Shown: positions 8,980 through 17,461 of the stretch, one piece after another
Position numbering within the stretch: position 1 is the stretch's first letter
Layout: each line of letters begins with the position of its first letter
From: Haematobacter genomosp. 1
GTDB lineage: Bacteria > Pseudomonadota > Alphaproteobacteria > Rhodobacterales > Rhodobacteraceae
NCBI RefSeq assembly: GCF_002196855.1
Contig: NZ_NIPW01000005.1
Location: 186,001 to 250,000 of the forward strand
Length of the DNA stretch: 64,000 nucleotides
Direction of reading: 5' to 3'
Notes under the pieces: generated by a model
The model's input: the letters and a program-made list of their open reading frames with translations, nothing else
Database searches by the model: none
Told to the model about the DNA's origin: nothing
Made by a program: the position numbers and the translations under genes

Positions 8980-9959
8980 CCGCGCTTCTCGATGTCCGCG
9001 ACCTCAAGACACATTTCATGACGCGTGACGGGGTCGCAAAGGCGGTGGACGGGGTAAGCTTCACCTTGAACCGGGGCGAGATACTCGGTCTGGTGGGTGA
9101 ATCCGGCTCAGGCAAGTCTGTCACCGGGTTCTCGCTTCTCGGTCTTGTCGATCCACCGGGGCGTGTCGTGGGGGGGCAGGTTCTGTTCAACGGCGATGAT
9201 CTCGCCCGGATGGACGAAAAGCGGCTGCAAGGGCTCCGCGGCAAGCGCATAGCGATGATCTTTCAGGATCCCATGATGACCCTGAACCCGGTTCTGCGCA
9301 TCGATACGCAGATGGTGGAGACGGTGCTTGCGCATGACAAGGTGTCCCGCGCCGAGGCGATGGAGCGCGCGCGCGCGGCGCTGGTGCAGGTAGGGATCTC
9401 GGCGCCCGAGGAGCGGCTGAGAAGCTATCCTCACCAGTTCTCCGGGGGCATGCGGCAGCGGGTGGCCATCGCCATCTCGCTTCTGCACAAGCCGGACCTC
9501 ATCATCGCCGACGAACCCACGACAGCGCTCGACGTAACGATCCAGGCGCAGATCCTTGCCGAAGTGCAGAAGCTCTGCCGGGAGACCGGAACGGCCCTCA
9601 TCTGGATCACGCACGACCTTGCCGTGGTCTCCGGTTTCGCGGACCGGCTGGTGGTCATGTATGCGGGCCGCATCGTCGAGGAGGGCGAGACGTCGGAGGT
9701 CATCACCCGCCCCGTCCATCCCTATACCCGCGGCCTGATCGACTCCGTCCCGCATGGCAAGCCCCACCGCTCGGAGCTGCGGCAGATCCCCGGGATGACG
9801 CCGTCGCTCATGAACCTGCCCGAAGGGTGCCGTTTCCGCCCCAGGTGTCCGCGCGCCGATGCCGCCTGTCTGGCGGAACCGGCGCTCCGCGAAGCCGGGG
9901 CGGGCCGCAAGGTGCGCTGCTTCCACCCTGATCTCGAACTGGAGGGGCTGATCCCGTGA
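8976..9959 (+). CDS. Peptide-type ABC transporter ATPase, DppD-like
   Basis: ATP-binding subunit of 327 residues. Walker A is GESGSGKS (about residues 36-43), the Q-loop is FQDPMMTLNP, the signature is FSGGMRQRV, Walker B is LIIADEPTTALDVT and the H-loop is WITHDLAVV. The C-terminal oligopeptide-transporter extension with cysteine-bearing GCRFRPRCPRADAAC is present, which in DppD/OppD proteins binds an iron-sulfur cluster. It powers the DppBC-like channel together with the next gene, whose GTG start overlaps this stop. Confidence 0.92.
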   Translation: MTALLDVRDLKTHFMTRDGVAKAVDGVSFTLNRGEILGLVGESGSGKSVTGFSLLGLVDPPGRVVGGQVLFNGDDLARMDEKRLQGLRGKRIAMIFQDPMMTLNPVLRIDTQMVETVLAHDKVSRAEAMERARAALVQVGISAPEERLRSYPHQFSGGMRQRVAIAISLLHKPDLIIADEPTTALDVTIQAQILAEVQKLCRETGTALIWITHDLAVVSGFADRLVVMYAGRIVEEGETSEVITRPVHPYTRGLIDSVPHGKPHRSELRQIPGMTPSLMNLPEGCRFRPRCPRADAACLAEPALREAGAGRKVRCFHPDLELEGLIP

Positions 9960-10957
9960 CATCCGCACCCGTTCTCGAAATCGCCGGCGTCTCCAAACGC
10001 TTCACCCGTAATCTCGACTTTGCCGAACGCACCGCGAAACGGCTGGGTGCACCGATCGACGCGCCCACCGTCCACGCGGTCGATGGCGTGGATCTTGCCG
10101 TGCGGACCGGCGAAGTCCTCGGGCTCGTGGGCGAATCCGGTTGCGGCAAGTCCACCCTGGGGCGGATGGTGGCCGGGCTGCTGCCGCCGAGCGAAGGGCA
10201 GATCCGCTTCCGCGGCCGCGACGTGGCCGGTCTGAAGGGCAAGGAGGCGCGGGAGGCGGCGCTGAAGATCCAGCTTGTCTTTCAGGATCCGATGGCTTCG
10301 CTGAACCCCCGCCTTCGCGTGGACACTCTGGTTGGCGAGGCCCCACGCGTCCACGGCCTTGTCTCCCGGGCGGAGACGGAAGGCTATGTCGAAACGATGC
10401 TGGAGCGCGTGGGTCTCGACCCGACGACCAGGCGGCGCTATCCGCACCAGTTCTCCGGCGGACAGCGGGCGCGGATCGGCATCGCCCGCGCGCTCGCCGT
10501 GCAGCCGGACTTCATCGTCTGCGACGAATCCGTCGCGGCGCTGGACGTGTCCATTCAGGCGCAGATCCTCAATCTGTTCATGAAGTTGCGGGAGGAGCTA
10601 AACCTCACCTACATGTTCATCAGCCATGACCTCGGCGTCGTCGAACATATCTCGGACCGGATTGCGGTGATGTATCTTGGCCGGATGATCGAGCTGGGCG
10701 AAGCGCAGGATCTGTTTGCCCGTCCGAACCATCCCTACACGCAGGCGCTTATTTCCGAAATCCCGACGTTCGAAGCAAAGCGGCGGAGCTATTCCACGAT
10801 CAAGGGCGAAATCCCTTCGCCGCTCAATCCGCCGCGCGGCTGTCATTTCCACCCGCGCTGTCCGCACGCCATGGAGCGGTGCAGGGTTGAACGGCCCTTG
10901 CTGAAGCCGGTGGCCCCCGGCAGGCTCTCCGCCTGCCATCTGAACGACCAGAACTGA
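9956..10957 (+). CDS. Peptide-type ABC transporter ATPase, DppF-like
   Basis: Second ATPase of the transporter, 333 residues. Walker A is GESGCGKST, the Q-loop LVFQDPMASLNPR, the signature FSGGQRARI, Walker B IVCDESVAALDVS and the H-loop MFISHDLGVV. The C-terminal CHFHPRCPHAMERC cysteines are again typical of the oligopeptide family. The start is GTG at 9956 within a GTGA overlap with the preceding gene; there is no closer ATG that keeps the N-terminal beta strand. It ends 37 bp before the M20D hydrolase gene. Confidence 0.92.
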   Translation: MTSAPVLEIAGVSKRFTRNLDFAERTAKRLGAPIDAPTVHAVDGVDLAVRTGEVLGLVGESGCGKSTLGRMVAGLLPPSEGQIRFRGRDVAGLKGKEAREAALKIQLVFQDPMASLNPRLRVDTLVGEAPRVHGLVSRAETEGYVETMLERVGLDPTTRRRYPHQFSGGQRARIGIARALAVQPDFIVCDESVAALDVSIQAQILNLFMKLREELNLTYMFISHDLGVVEHISDRIAVMYLGRMIELGEAQDLFARPNHPYTQALISEIPTFEAKRRSYSTIKGEIPSPLNPPRGCHFHPRCPHAMERCRVERPLLKPVAPGRLSACHLNDQN

Positions 10958-10994
10958 CCCCGACGACGCGTCAGAAAACCGACAGAGAGAAGCC

Positions 10995-12422
10995 ATGCAG
11001 AACACCGACCTGATCTGGAACCTGATCGACGCGCGTCGTGAGGAGTACACCGCGCTCAGCGACCGTATCTGGGAAATGCCGGAACTGGCCTATGGGGAGT
11101 TCCGCTCCGTCGCCGAACATCGCTCCATGCTGGAGGCAGAGGGCTTCCGCATCACCGATGCCCCGGCCGGGATACCCACCGCCGTCATCGGCGAGGCCGG
11201 GAGCGGCGGGCCGGTCATCGCGTTTCTGGGGGAATACGACGCTCTTCCGGGCCTGTCGCAGGAGGCTGGCGCTGCGGAACACAGGCCGCTTGCCGGCACC
11301 GGCTACGGCCATGGCTGCGGGCACAACATGCTGGGATCGGCGGCACTTCTGGCGGCTTCGGCGATGAAGACCTATCTGGAGCAGACGGGCCTGCCCGGCC
11401 GCGTGCGTTACTACGGCTGTCCCGCGGAAGAAGGCGGCGCGGCCAAGGCCTTCATGGTGCGGGATGGCTTGTTCGCCGACGTGGATGCGGCGATCACATG
11501 GCATCCTGCGTCGATCACGCGCGTGGATGACGCGAAGAGCCTCGCCAATACGCGCATCGACTTCACCTTCCATGGGCGCGCCTCCCACGCCGCTGCCGCG
11601 CCCGACCTTGGCCGATCCGCGCTGGATGCGGTGGAACTGATGAACGTCGGCGTCAACTACATGCGGGAGCATGTCCCCGAAGGCACGCGCATCCACTATG
11701 CCATCATAGACGCGGGTGGCATTGCCCCGAACGTGGTGCAGGCGAAGGCGACGGTGCGTTATGCCATCCGGTCCCGCGATGTTCAGGGCATGGTCGCCCT
11801 CAATCCCCGCGTCGTGAAGGTCGCGGAAGGCGCGGCGCTGATGACGGAGACCCGTGTCACCAGCCGCGTGCTTTCCGCCGTGTCGAACCTCCTTGGCAAC
11901 ACACCGATGGAGGAAATCATGTTCGCCAACATGCAGCGCCTCGGCCCCGTACCGTTCGACGAGGCAGACCGCGTCTACGCCCGCAGCATTCAGGCCACGG
12001 TCGGCGATGAGGCGATAGAGAAGGACTATCGCCGCGCCGGCGTCCCGCTCCGGGAGGAGACGCCTCTTTGCGATTTCATCGTCCCGCTGGAGGCCGTGGG
12101 TGAGCCGATGATCGGTTCCACCGACGTGGGCGATGTCTCCTGGGCGGTGCCCACCGTGCAGGCGCGCGTTGCCACCCATGCCATCGGGTCCCCCGGTCAT
12201 TCCTGGCAGATCACCGCGCAGGGCAAGGCGGGGGCGGCGCACAAGGGGCTGATCTACGCCGCAAAGGTGATGGCAGGAACCGGTGTCGACCTGCTGACCG
12301 ACCCTGCCAAGCTCGCGCGTGCCAAGGCAGATCACAAGGCACGGATCGACAGGACGCCCTACACCAGCCCGATCCCGGCTGATGTCAGCGCGCCAATCCT
12401 TCCCCGGCCCGTGGACCTCTGA
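10995..12422 (+). CDS. M20D family amidohydrolase, AbgB / p-aminobenzoyl-glutamate hydrolase-like
   Basis: A 475-residue metallo-amidohydrolase. GHGCGHNMLG (near 105-114) and PAEEGGAAKAF (near 141) supply the metal and catalytic residues, the lid domain has FHGRASHAAAAPDLGRSALD, and SPGHSWQIT is near the C-terminus. This subgroup, which includes AbgB and IndB-type hydrolases, cleaves amide bonds of N-acyl amino acids or p-aminobenzoyl-glutamate. As last gene of the peptide-transporter operon it probably hydrolyses the imported substrate. With the argE-like M20 enzyme across the divergent promoter, the locus has two deacylases for one transporter. Confidence 0.85.
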   Translation: MQNTDLIWNLIDARREEYTALSDRIWEMPELAYGEFRSVAEHRSMLEAEGFRITDAPAGIPTAVIGEAGSGGPVIAFLGEYDALPGLSQEAGAAEHRPLAGTGYGHGCGHNMLGSAALLAASAMKTYLEQTGLPGRVRYYGCPAEEGGAAKAFMVRDGLFADVDAAITWHPASITRVDDAKSLANTRIDFTFHGRASHAAAAPDLGRSALDAVELMNVGVNYMREHVPEGTRIHYAIIDAGGIAPNVVQAKATVRYAIRSRDVQGMVALNPRVVKVAEGAALMTETRVTSRVLSAVSNLLGNTPMEEIMFANMQRLGPVPFDEADRVYARSIQATVGDEAIEKDYRRAGVPLREETPLCDFIVPLEAVGEPMIGSTDVGDVSWAVPTVQARVATHAIGSPGHSWQITAQGKAGAAHKGLIYAAKVMAGTGVDLLTDPAKLARAKADHKARIDRTPYTSPIPADVSAPILPRPVDL

Positions 12423-12752
12423 CCCACCTCAACGGCCACCTTTTCCGAGCGGGATACGATCCGGCGGAAGGACGTGGTCGCTGCATGGTGGTGAGCACTC
12501 TGGCGGCAGGGGTTCTCTGCCGCCATTTTCGTGCCGCCGGAGAACAGCACGCAGACGAGCATTGCATCTCTGATACGTTTGACCTGGCCCGCCGAGACGC
12601 CCTCCCAATGCACCGTGGGGCGCGATGAACCATCCCGCGGCACCCCCCTCCTCCTTCTTATGTCATTCTTAAGTAGCAGCTATTGAGGAGTGGCGCAGGC
12701 GCGTGCGCTCTGTCACTGTGGACCGACACGTTCGATCTTGGGGAGGAGCGGC
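12423..12752 (+). other. 330-bp non-coding gap between the peptide operon and the MoxR module
   Basis: No ORF here has a credible ribosome site or family motif. The left part holds the hairpin described separately. The right end carries GGGAGGAG at 12741-12748, the ribosome site for the MoxR gene. The promoter of the MoxR module is expected here but no clear -35/-10 pair was seen. Confidence 0.6.
12502..12530 (+). terminator. Candidate intrinsic terminator of the peptide-transporter operon
   Basis: An 8-bp perfect stem GGCGGCAG / CTGCCGCC (12502-12509 and 12517-12524) with a 7-base loop is followed by ATTTTC, about 80 bp after the M20D stop codon. The T-run is short, so efficiency is uncertain. 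Confidence 0.5.
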
Positions 12753-13730
12753 GTGACGATACAGGACAGTGGAATGAACGCGGCCTTTGCGCCGGTGGCG
12801 ATGCTCGGCCATGAGATGGTCGAAGGTCTGATCGGCCATGAGCATCTGGTTGAGCGGCTGATGATCGCTCTGGTCGCGGGTGGGCACGTGCTCATTGAAG
12901 GCCCGCCCGGCCTTGCCAAGACGCGCGCAGTGAAGCGGCTGGCGGAGGGGCTGGCGGGCAACTTTGCGCGCATCCAGTGCACCCCGGACCTCATGCCTTC
13001 CGATATGACGGGCACGCAGGTGTTCCGGCCGGATACGGGACGGTTCGATTTCCTGCCGGGCCCCTTGTTTCATGAGCTCGTGCTCGTCGATGAAATCAAC
13101 CGCGCGCCCCCGAAGGTGCAGTCGGCGCTGCTGGAAGCGATGGCCGAACGCCAGGTGACGGCGGGAGGCACGACGCGGGCGCTTCCCGATCCGTTCATGG
13201 TGGTCGCCACGCAGAACTCCATCGAGCACGAAGGCACTTTCCCGCTGCCGGAGGCGCAGCTGGACCGCTTTCTTCTCCATGTCGATCTGGTCCTGCCGGA
13301 CGCGGAGGCGGAGCGGCGGATTCTCGATCTGGTGGAGGGGGAATTGCGCGTGCCACCCCCCGGCACGCAGTCGCGGCTGGGAGCCGATACCATCCATGCC
13401 GCGGCCCGGGCGGCGAACAATGTGCTGCTGGCTCCTGCCCTGAAGGACTATATCGTCCGCCTCGTCATCGCCACGCGGGAGACGGAGGAGGGACCGCTCG
13501 CGGGGCTGGTCGAACATGCCGTCTCTCCCCGCGGAACACTGGCGCTCGCGGCCTGTACCCGGGCGCGGGCAGGGTTGCTCGGGAGGGATCACGGGCTTCC
13601 CGAAGACGTGGAGCTGCTGGCGCCGGACGTGCTGGCGCACCGTCTGGTCCCGAGCTGGCGTGCCACGTCAGAGGGGCTGGGCCCGCGCGATCTGGTCCGG
13701 CGGCTCATCGATCATGTCAGGCCCTGGTGA
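12753..13730 (+). CDS. MoxR-family AAA+ ATPase
   Basis: MoxR-type AAA+ ATPase of 325 residues. Walker A is EGPPGLAKT, the MoxR hallmark ARIQCTPDLMPSDMTGTQVF is present, Walker B is LVLVDEINRAPPKVQSALLE, and sensor 1 is VVATQNSIEHEGTFPLPEAQ. MoxR proteins act as chaperone-like motors that insert cofactors into, or assemble, partner complexes together with VWA-domain proteins. The GTG at 12753 was chosen because GGGAGGAG lies about 5 bases upstream; the ATG at 12774 lacks such a site. It heads a seven-gene overlapping operon containing DUF58, DUF4381, two VWA proteins, a TPR-like protein and a BatD-like protein. Its target is unknown. Confidence 0.9.
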   Translation: MTIQDSGMNAAFAPVAMLGHEMVEGLIGHEHLVERLMIALVAGGHVLIEGPPGLAKTRAVKRLAEGLAGNFARIQCTPDLMPSDMTGTQVFRPDTGRFDFLPGPLFHELVLVDEINRAPPKVQSALLEAMAERQVTAGGTTRALPDPFMVVATQNSIEHEGTFPLPEAQLDRFLLHVDLVLPDAEAERRILDLVEGELRVPPPGTQSRLGADTIHAAARAANNVLLAPALKDYIVRLVIATRETEEGPLAGLVEHAVSPRGTLALAACTRARAGLLGRDHGLPEDVELLAPDVLAHRLVPSWRATSEGLGPRDLVRRLIDHVRPW

Positions 13731-14583
13731 GTCAGGCGCAGGCGTCGGCGAGGTGACGGCAAGCCGTCTGCTCGCCCTCGCCCCGCTCGCCCTCCGGCGC
13801 GGCAAGGAGGAGCGGCTGGCGGAGCGTCCCGGCCTCACACCTGTCCGTCAACGCGGCAGTGGACAGGCGCTCCGCGAGATCCGCCCCTTCGCCGACGGTG
13901 ATGACCCCCGGCATCTGGACGCTGCGGCGACCGCCCGAACCGGCGTGCCGCAGGTCAGAACCTTTCATGAGGAGCGGGAGCGGACCCTGCTGCTCATCGC
14001 GGACTTTCGCCGCCCGATGCTCTGGGCGACGCGTGGGCGCTTTCGTTCGGTCGTGGGGGCGGAGCAGCTGGCGATGGAAGGGTGGCGGGAGGCTGCGGAG
14101 CGCGGCTCCATCGGTGTCGCCGCGATCACGGATACCGGGATTTTTGGAGAGCGCCCTGCCCCCGGCGCGCGCGGGATGGCCCGTGTCGCGGGGTGCCTCG
14201 CACGTGCCCATGCCGCGGCGCGGGAAGCGGTGATGGCAAATCTGCCCACACCCCCGCTTGACGTCGAGCTGCGCCGCGCCGCACGTTTCGCGCCGCGGGG
14301 GGCCGGCCTTGTGATAGCCACGGGTCTCGACCTGCCCGGCGCTGCATGGGAAGAGACGCTTGCCGCGCTTTCCACCCGCGGTCCCCTGCGCTTCCTGCTC
14401 ATCGAAGATGTTTTCGAGCGCGCGCCTGCTGGGGGCCCGCTGCCGATTGTCGATAATGCCAAACACGTTCTCCGCCGTGGGTTCTCCGGCCTTGCTGCCA
14501 CGACGGCGGCGCGTGTTGAAACCCTGCATCGCCCCGGCATCGCTGCGGAACGCATCGGCCCCGGCATGGAGGACTCCCGATGA
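13714..14583 (+). CDS. DUF58 domain protein of the MoxR module
   Basis: A 289-residue DUF58 protein, the usual partner encoded next to MoxR. It shows the DUF58 core around DDPRHLDAAATARTGVPQVR and TFHEERERTLLLIADFRRPM (about residues 63-100), where the second stretch is a degenerate VWA-like strand. The ATG at 13714 overlaps the MoxR 3' end by 17 bases. No transmembrane segment is obvious, unlike many longer DUF58 proteins, and the size resembles MxaS-type members. It probably couples the ATPase to the VWA components. Confidence 0.82.
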   Translation: MSGPGESGAGVGEVTASRLLALAPLALRRGKEERLAERPGLTPVRQRGSGQALREIRPFADGDDPRHLDAAATARTGVPQVRTFHEERERTLLLIADFRRPMLWATRGRFRSVVGAEQLAMEGWREAAERGSIGVAAITDTGIFGERPAPGARGMARVAGCLARAHAAAREAVMANLPTPPLDVELRRAARFAPRGAGLVIATGLDLPGAAWEETLAALSTRGPLRFLLIEDVFERAPAGGPLPIVDNAKHVLRRGFSGLAATTAARVETLHRPGIAAERIGPGMEDSR

Positions 14584-14942
14584 ACGGCGACCTTGTCCAA
14601 ACGCTCAATCCGCCCCGGCTGCCAGCGGAGTTCGTGCGCACGGGCGCAGCGGACATCCTTGCGGCTTTCGGTATCGGACTGCTCATCGCGGCGGCGCTGG
14701 TCTTTGTCCTTGCGCCACTGCTCCGGCGGCGCCCCGCCCGGCGACGTGCTGCGGATGCGCTTGGCGAGCTTCGCGCCCTGCCCGCTTCCGAGCGGCTGGT
14801 TGCCGGAGCACGGCTCCTGGCCGAACGCGGCGTCGCCCTGCCAGACAGCTATCGCGACGCGCTTTATGTGGGGACGCCCTACGACCCGGCGGAGCTGGAG
14901 CGGCTGGTTGCAGAGGCCTGGGGAGAGCGGCGGAATGGCTGA
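14580..14942 (+). CDS. Small DUF4381-like membrane protein
   Basis: A 120-residue protein. The short N-terminal region LVQTLNPPRLPAEF is followed by one transmembrane helix (ADILAAFGIGLLIAAALVFV, about residues 23-45), then a basic stretch RRRPARRRAA and a cytoplasmic helical tail. This matches the DUF4381 proteins found between DUF58 and VWA genes in MoxR operons. The start overlaps the DUF58 stop (ATGA) and the stop overlaps the next gene. It is presumed to be a membrane anchor or adaptor; no catalytic motif is visible. Confidence 0.7.
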   Translation: MNGDLVQTLNPPRLPAEFVRTGAADILAAFGIGLLIAAALVFVLAPLLRRRPARRRAADALGELRALPASERLVAGARLLAERGVALPDSYRDALYVGTPYDPAELERLVAEAWGERRNG

Positions 14943-15921
14943 CCTGCAATTTTCCCACCCCTTCGCCTTTCTTTTTCTGCCGCTGCCCGTGATCCTGTTC
15001 TATCTGCTGCGCCCGCGCGAGAACCGGACGGAAGCGCTGCACCTTCCGGAAGCCATCGCGGCGGCGGGGGTTCCGGTGGCGGAAGGACCTCTGCGGGATG
15101 GCTCCCTGCCGCTGCGGCTTGCGCTCTGGCTGTGCCTCACGCTTGCCCTCGCGGGACCGGAGTGGTTGCGGCCCACGCCCGACAGGACGGCGACCGGGCG
15201 GGACATCATGCTTGCGCTCGATCTGTCCGGCAGCATGGAAACGCCGGATTTCACGCTCGACGGACAAACCGCGAGCAGGCTCGCCGCTGTCAAGCGCGTG
15301 GCCGCCCGCTTTGTCTCAGAGCGGGAGGGCGACAGGATCGGGCTGGTGATCTTCGCCGATCAGGCCTATGTCGCCGCGCCGCTTACACACGATCTTCCTG
15401 CTGTCGTGCGCGCCATAGACGCCGCTGAAATCGGGATCACGGGGCGCTCGACCGCGATCGCAGACGGATTGGGGCTGGCATTGAAACGCGTGACGGCCGA
15501 GCCTGCGACATCCCGCGTGATCGTGCTGCTCTCGGACGGGCGCGACACCTCCGACCGGCTGGACGCCCGCGACGTGGGGCGGCTTGCTGCAACGATGGGG
15601 GTCCGGGTTCACACCATTGCTCTCGGCCCGGAGGATTTGGAGACGCGCCCCGCCGCCCGGGATGCCGTTGATATCGCCGCGCTCCGTGACATTGCGGAGG
15701 CCAGCGGCGGGCGCTCCTGGCGGGTGCGCAATATGGCGGACCTCGTGCAGATGGCCGCCGATCTGGACAGGCTGGAGCCGAACCCCTCCACCCGTCCCCC
15801 AGTGATCGTGGCAGAGGCCCTGTGGGTCTGGCCAGCCGCGCTTGCCCTGCTGCTGGCCCTCGGCGTGGCGGTGGTGGAGGCGACGGACCTTTTCACCCGC
15901 CGTTCGGGGCGAGCAGCATGA
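14935..15921 (+). CDS. VWA-domain membrane protein, BatA-like
   Basis: A 328-residue protein with two N-terminal helices (FAFLFLPLPVILFYLL and LRLALWLCLTLALAGPEWL), a von Willebrand A domain and a C-terminal helix (LWVWPAALALLLALGVAVV). The MIDAS metal site is intact (LALDLSGSME, DxSxS), and IVLLSDGRDTSD gives the second acidic loop. The layout is that of BatA/aerotolerance VWA proteins that face the periplasm. It overlaps the preceding gene by 8 bases. Together with the next VWA protein it likely forms the membrane receptor for the MoxR motor. Confidence 0.85.
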   Translation: MADLQFSHPFAFLFLPLPVILFYLLRPRENRTEALHLPEAIAAAGVPVAEGPLRDGSLPLRLALWLCLTLALAGPEWLRPTPDRTATGRDIMLALDLSGSMETPDFTLDGQTASRLAAVKRVAARFVSEREGDRIGLVIFADQAYVAAPLTHDLPAVVRAIDAAEIGITGRSTAIADGLGLALKRVTAEPATSRVIVLLSDGRDTSDRLDARDVGRLAATMGVRVHTIALGPEDLETRPAARDAVDIAALRDIAEASGGRSWRVRNMADLVQMAADLDRLEPNPSTRPPVIVAEALWVWPAALALLLALGVAVVEATDLFTRRSGRAA

Positions 15922-16856
15922 CGCCCTTCGCCCTTGGCGCCGGTCTGGTGCTGTTGCGTCCGCTCTGGCTTCTGGCCCTGCTGCCGCTTGCCGCGCTGGC
16001 GGTCTGGCTTCGCGCGCAACGGGGGCGAAGCCCCTGGACGACGCTCATCGACCCAGCCATCCGGCGCGAATTGCTGGCGCTGGGACAGATCCTGCCAGCC
16101 CGAGCCGACAGGGCGGCGCTGCTGCCCCTCCTCATCGCGGGCACTCTCATCCTCGGCCTTGCGGGGCCTGCGGTTCTGCGACCGGGGGGGGTTGAGTACC
16201 GCGCGCTCGATCCGATGCTGCTGCTGCTCGACCTTTCCCCTTCCGTCGCGGCGGGCCCGGCGCTTCCCGACCTTCAGGCGGCGGCGGCCTTCCTGCTCAA
16301 TCAATCCGAAGGTCGGCCGGTAGGCATCATGGTCTATGCCGCGGATGCCTATATCGCCTCCGCTCCGACAAGCGACGCGGCCAGTCTTCAGAGCATCATC
16401 GCGGTGCTGGCGGCCGATACCATGCCGGTCACCGGCAGCCGTCCCGACATCGCGCTCGCCGAGAGCCGAAACCTCGTGGCCGGAAAGGATGGCCCGGGCA
16501 TCGCTGGCGCGGACCTCGTCCTCATCTCCGATGGCGGCGGGGTGGGCCCCCCGGCCCTGACGGAAGCGCGGCGGCTTCAGGCGGAGGGGGCGCGTGTCTG
16601 GGCTCTCTCCCTCCCCCGCGCGGCAGAGGGAGCGCCCACGCCGGACCGGGGCGCCCTTGTGCAGCTTGCGGCGGCAGGCGGCGGGAAGGAGTTTCCGGCA
16701 GCGACTCCGCGCCCCCTTCTGGCCGAGATCGCAGCCGCGCGGACGGCCCGCCTCGCAAGGAGCGGGGAGGCGACGCGGGTCTTTCGCGACCTCGGACCGT
16801 GGTGCGTGGGACTGGCGATGCTGCTTGCTCTGCCGCTCTACCGGAGGCGCGCATGA
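15918..16856 (+). CDS. Second VWA-like membrane protein, BatB-like
   Basis: A 312-residue protein with the same plan as its upstream neighbour: N-terminal helices (LRPLWLLALLPLAALAVWL and ALLPLLIAGTLILGLAGPAV), a VWA-like domain and a C-terminal helix (PWCVGLAMLLALPLY). The MIDAS loop reads LLLLDLSPSVAAG, retaining DxSxS, and the second loop is LVLISDGGGVG. It is divergent enough from the first copy to have a distinct partner. ATGA overlaps lie at both ends of the gene. Confidence 0.8.
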   Translation: MTPFALGAGLVLLRPLWLLALLPLAALAVWLRAQRGRSPWTTLIDPAIRRELLALGQILPARADRAALLPLLIAGTLILGLAGPAVLRPGGVEYRALDPMLLLLDLSPSVAAGPALPDLQAAAAFLLNQSEGRPVGIMVYAADAYIASAPTSDAASLQSIIAVLAADTMPVTGSRPDIALAESRNLVAGKDGPGIAGADLVLISDGGGVGPPALTEARRLQAEGARVWALSLPRAAEGAPTPDRGALVQLAAAGGGKEFPAATPRPLLAEIAAARTARLARSGEATRVFRDLGPWCVGLAMLLALPLYRRRA

Positions 16857-17461
16857 CCCCGGCCCGTATCGCGGCGCTGATCGCCCTTGCAGGCGTGGCG
16901 GCTGTGCTTCTTGCCGGTCGGGAGGCGGGGGGGCGGCTGTTGCTCATGGCCGGGCAGCCGGGACTGGCTTCATCGCTTCTGGATGATCCTGCCATCGCGG
17001 GCGTCGCATTCTATCAGGCAGGACATTACGCGGAAGCGGACGCGGCCTTTGCCCGTGCGGGGCGGTCCTCCACCTACAACCGTGGCCTCTCGCTCGCCGC
17101 GACAGGGAATTACCCCCTCTCCCGCGCTTACTTCGACGCGGTGCTGTTCGCAAACCCCGCTGACAGTGCGGCGCGGGAGAACCGCAACCTGGTGAACGCG
17201 CTCATACCGCCGCAGATGGGCGAGGGTAACGAAGCGGGGCGGATCGCTGTCGTCGCCATAGCCACGCCGGGCGGGTCGCCGCTTGACGAGGTGAAGCGGC
17301 TCGGGCGCCCGCTCGACGCGGGCAGACGGGTGGCCGACCGGGAGTGGCTGGCGACGGTTCCCGACGATCCCGGCGCGTTCCTGCGGCTCAGGCTCGCCGC
17401 CGAGAACGACCGCCGCCTTTCGATGGGACTGACGGCGCCGCAGGAGGGCGATCCATGGTGA
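16853..17461 (+). CDS. TPR-like periplasmic protein of the MoxR module
   Basis: A 202-residue protein with an N-terminal helix or signal anchor (RIAALIALAGVAAVLLAG) and helical repeats resembling TPR in VAFYQAGHYAEADAAFARAG and NRGLSLAATGNYPLSRAYFD. It takes the position that BatC or MxaK-type TPR proteins have in related operons. It likely scaffolds the VWA proteins on the periplasmic side. The next gene starts 7 bases before its stop. Confidence 0.72.
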   Translation: MTPARIAALIALAGVAAVLLAGREAGGRLLLMAGQPGLASSLLDDPAIAGVAFYQAGHYAEADAAFARAGRSSTYNRGLSLAATGNYPLSRAYFDAVLFANPADSAARENRNLVNALIPPQMGEGNEAGRIAVVAIATPGGSPLDEVKRLGRPLDAGRRVADREWLATVPDDPGAFLRLRLAAENDRRLSMGLTAPQEGDPW

